From Megaleporinus macrocephalus (taxonomy: Eukaryota; Chordata; Actinopteri; Characiformes; Anostomidae), in assembly GCA_021613375.1 (NCBI GenBank), contig CM038725.1, forward strand, positions 13,881,089 to 13,945,088: 64,000 nt of DNA, in the 5' to 3' direction. Position 1 is the first letter of the stretch; every line of letters starts with the position of its first letter. The translations under genes were made by a program, and so were the position numbers. The notes under the pieces were generated by a model that did not search any database, was not told where the DNA came from, and worked only from the letters and a program-made list of their open reading frames with translations. Shown here one piece after another: positions 61,186-64,000 of this stretch.

Positions 61186-61685
61186 CTAATGATCCGCCTC
61201 CTCTCTTCTGCTCCCTCGGCCCCGCCGCGCCGGCCGCTCAGGCTGGTCCTCCGGCTGAGTTTTGGGCCAGAGCTTGGACCCCTGTGGGGCTTGCGGTCTG
61301 GGCTGTGCCCGGGCCTGGTGGACCACCGCTTCGATGGCGTCCGCGATGGAGTCGTGGTTGGAGAATTCCAGCTGGGCGGGCACCAGGCCGCTGTGGAGGC
61401 TCCGCTTGCTGGGAAGGTCCACGCACTTCTCCAGCACGGGCATCTGAGCCAAGAAGCCCTCCTCGATGGGCAGCGGCTGCTTCCGGGGCCTCCCCCTTCG
61501 CCGCTTCACCACGTTGTTGCCCGTCTTGGCTTGCCTCTGGAGCCGCTTGACCTTGAGTATTTTGTTGACGTGGTCCAGGCTTCTCTTGCTGGTGAGGATC
61601 TTGGAGAAGGTGTGCATCTTCCGCGCCTCGTACTGCATCTCCTCCATCTCTTGGCTCTTGTACCTCTTCTTGTAGGAGTCGAGAT
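61186..61685 (-). CDS. setbp1: SET-binding protein 1, last coding exon (partial gene)
   Basis: The terminal exon encodes 165 residues after a split codon (xAT). The acceptor AAACAG precedes 61685 and TAG lies at 61186-61188. It starts [20 protein letters not shown] and continues [20 protein letters not shown] and [20 protein letters not shown], closely matching my memory of the SETBP1 C-terminal region. An AT-hook follows ([11 protein letters not shown], about residues 60-70 of the exon), then the conserved [20 protein letters not shown]1 is a nuclear DNA-binding protein that binds the SET oncoprotein and recruits chromatin regulators. The mammalian protein ends with a proline block (repeated PPLPPPP). 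Here the tail is instead a Gln/Pro/Arg-rich segment ending [13 protein letters not shown]. Earlier exons lie beyond the window. Confidence 0.92.
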
Positions 61686-64000
61686 CTGTTTAAGAGGAAC
61701 GCAAGAGACTGGGTTACGGCAGTTGGAAACCAGCTACCTGTTGTCTAGTACAATTCCTCATGTGATTACTTACTACAGATATAGAACAACAAGAGAAATA
61801 CACAGGAAATAACAGTCAGGGAGTCAGGCCACTTTGGGCAGATGCTAGCCAAACAAATGTTTCAAGCATGAATATCTAATATAGTCCTATATGTGAGCTG
61901 TAGGTGGTCCTAGATGTTTGCAGCATGTCTCTCTTAGCTTGAGGGGCTGCAAAGCTTCCACAGAACAGAATAAATACCAAATGCTTAATATCCAGACAGC
62001 CAAATAAGAGATACACCCAGCTGTTTTATTTGATCTCGCTTTGAGAAGCAGCAGCTTTTACGAAGCAAACTCCACAATCTCGATTGAGTCACCATCACAA
62101 ACATGAAGCCATCCTCATCCACAAAGCCTCATCTATTCACTGAGATGTGTCAACACTGTAATCTGCATTAGCACATATGTCAATAGTTGCAACGTACAAA
62201 TGTTTGATGCTAATCTGCACAACTACACATCACAGCATGACAAGCCTCCGGACTGCCATCGCATGAGGTAGGAGTCAAAGACGCTCTTAAATAACGTCCC
62301 CCGAGAAGAAAGAATTATGGCGCTATAGAGCACTTAACACTTTGACTCGCGCATAACTACATCCATGCGTTTAATTAGCGTGCGCGGTACCGTCCCCTCT
62401 TATCTAGCTCTCTGTGCACGCAGCCAGCGCTCACCTCCGTGTTGGAGAGACGGCTCTGGAAGTGTGAGTAATAAACTAGGAGGCCTCAGATACATCAGTG
62501 ATTAATTTACTGCCTCTTCTCTCCGCGTCAGAGCGCTGGAAGCAAGCCCAGAGCGGAGGAAATGTTGGGTTTCTGGCAGCCTTGTCTGAAATGAGTTCAG
62601 ACAGCCTAAAGCTGCCTAAAATGTGTGTTCCGCATCAAAAAAAAAAAAAAAAACCCTCTCCTGCACCCCTCGCGTCTCTGGAGAACTTACTCGTTCTCTT
62701 GCTCCTTCTCACTGATCGCCACTCCATCTGGTTAGGTATCCAGGAAAGCAAATATAAGAATTGTGGAACATTTTTGTTTCTTTTTTGCCAGCGGTTTGCT
62801 TCGCTGGACTGAAATCTATTTATTTCCGAGCTTCCCTATGGAGCAAACAGAGAGCCTGACTGCTGGAAAATACAGCAAAGCCGTTTGAACCCTCTTCAAT
62901 AATGTGCTAGATTAAACTTGATTTGTTCGATACCGGAGAAGTGCCCAGCATAATGCCTGTGTTGTGCTTCCTCGCGGCAGAACATGAGCTAACTTAGCAA
63001 AATTAATGCCCGCATCGGATTCACAGACTAAAACTAAAGTCTGGATAAGAGCAACATCCAATCCAAAACGAGCCGAACACTGAAGCCCTTTTTCTGGGTC
63101 ACTAAGCAAAGTTTGCAGCAGCTGCTCATTTGGTTTCAATAAAGTAATATGCGGGCCACGGCGAGCCCCTCCCGCTCTGGTCCTGGTTTATCACTGAGAA
63201 CCTCAGCGAGTCTCTCAGAGTGCCAACAAATCATGGAAAGAAAGGAGGGGGGCTGGGGGGAGGAAAAAAAAAACATTAGTTTTCAAAGGGAAGCGTCACA
63301 ACTCATTTATCCCCTGAAACCTCTACCTGCATCCTGCACACACTGTTTTCATTAGAGCAACCAATTTATGGCCTCGCCCTGCTGCTGTCCCCACACCTCT
63401 GCTCCCCGCTCTCCCTGGCGCAGACCCACTTCCCATTACCACGGCAAGAAAATTCCACTGTTTCAGAAGGTAAACAGTTTTCGGGTCTGTCTGCATGAAA
63501 TGCGGAAACGAGAAAGGCAAATCCGCCTTTTGGCCCAGGCCGAACTGGAATGTGAAGCTCTGGCGGAGGCTGCTGGGAAACGTAAGGAACAAACATGCAT
63601 AGAAAATATGCTGGATGTAACCCCCCCCCCCCAAAAATTTATTGCACAAAGCCCCCTGAACACAGGCCGGATTCCTGTCCAAGAGAGTATCAGGGAGTTA
63701 AAGGAGCGCGCAGGCTGTAGCTAAAGAGGGTTTAGTGTACTGAAAGATCTTTACATTGAGTGCCCCATCAAAAGCTCAATCCACACCATATGTGCACAGT
63801 GCTGCACCGCAAGCCTGCTTTAAAGCGCTTGCCAGAGGGTCTTATTTCTTGCCCAAACGTTTAGACTTCCACTAACTTTCCCTTGCCAAAAACTCTAGCT
63901 GTTAATGGTAGCGCTTTATTTCATGGCTACCTACGTAGCGACATCATAGGTACTGAGTTACACAGTTATGAAGCAATACTTGGATCCTTCTGAAACATCC
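61686..64000 (-). other. setbp1: setbp1 intron (partial)
   Basis: Upstream of the last exon. GC is higher than in the spacer and there is no clear transposon. Homopolymer A (62638-62653, 63266-63274) and C (63622-63632) runs occur. No exon-like frame with splice signals matching setbp1 was found, so the preceding exon lies outside. Confidence 0.6.

Noticed and set aside
61146..61550. 134-residue plus-strand open frame rich in Pro/Ala/Gly
   Set aside because: Another antisense shadow of the setbp1 exon; no independent evidence.
61189..61812. 207-residue plus-strand open frame
   Set aside because: It is the antisense shadow of the GC-rich setbp1 exon, which has clear homology and splice sites.

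Overview
The window is vertebrate nuclear DNA, almost certainly from a teleost fish. It has spliced genes with GT/AG introns, long AT, GT, GA and GATA microsatellites, and many degenerate DNA-transposon and MITE-like repeats of kinds I associate with otophysan fishes (characins, catfishes, zebrafish relatives). The exact species cannot be told from the sequence. Only two protein-coding genes can be supported, both on the minus strand.

1-10.6 kb holds a complete urea transporter gene (slc14a2-like). I could join eight coding exons in frame to a 468-residue protein carrying both LPxxTxPF urea-transporter signatures. A plausible TATA box and 5' non-coding exon lie near 10.46-10.57 kb, and the 3' UTR runs to about the window start. 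57.3-64 kb holds the 3' end of setbp1: the last coding exon (61186-61685) with an AT-hook, a probable long 3' UTR downstream (57.3-61.2 kb), and intron to the window end. The slc14a2-setbp1 order and relative orientation match the arrangement I recall from human chromosome 18q12, so this is a conserved linkage. The two proteins have no known joint pathway.

The roughly 47 kb between them contains no gene I can support. It is a transposon and satellite landscape with four large tandem arrays. (i) 15.76-18.72 kb has about 120 units of 24 bp that match a Tc1-like terminal sequence. (ii) 23.63-26.39 kb has about 138 units of 20 bp that copy the A-box head of a tRNA-derived repeat, and it runs into an inverted copy of that repeat. 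(iii) 34.1-34.8 kb has 19-bp units. (iv) 48.71-52.36 kb has about 51 units of 71-72 bp inside a non-autonomous hAT-like element (47933-52909) with CAGTG ends and an exact 8-bp target duplication, itself inserted in another MITE. Around them are decayed Tc1-like transposase fragments, several MITE families in multiple copies, fold-back elements, a tRNA-type SINE and AT microsatellites that repeatedly abut transposon ends.

No previously undescribed protein system is visible. The most unusual content is the repeated conversion of transposon parts into long minisatellites within one spacer. Repeat-family names are from memory and pattern matching, not from a database search.
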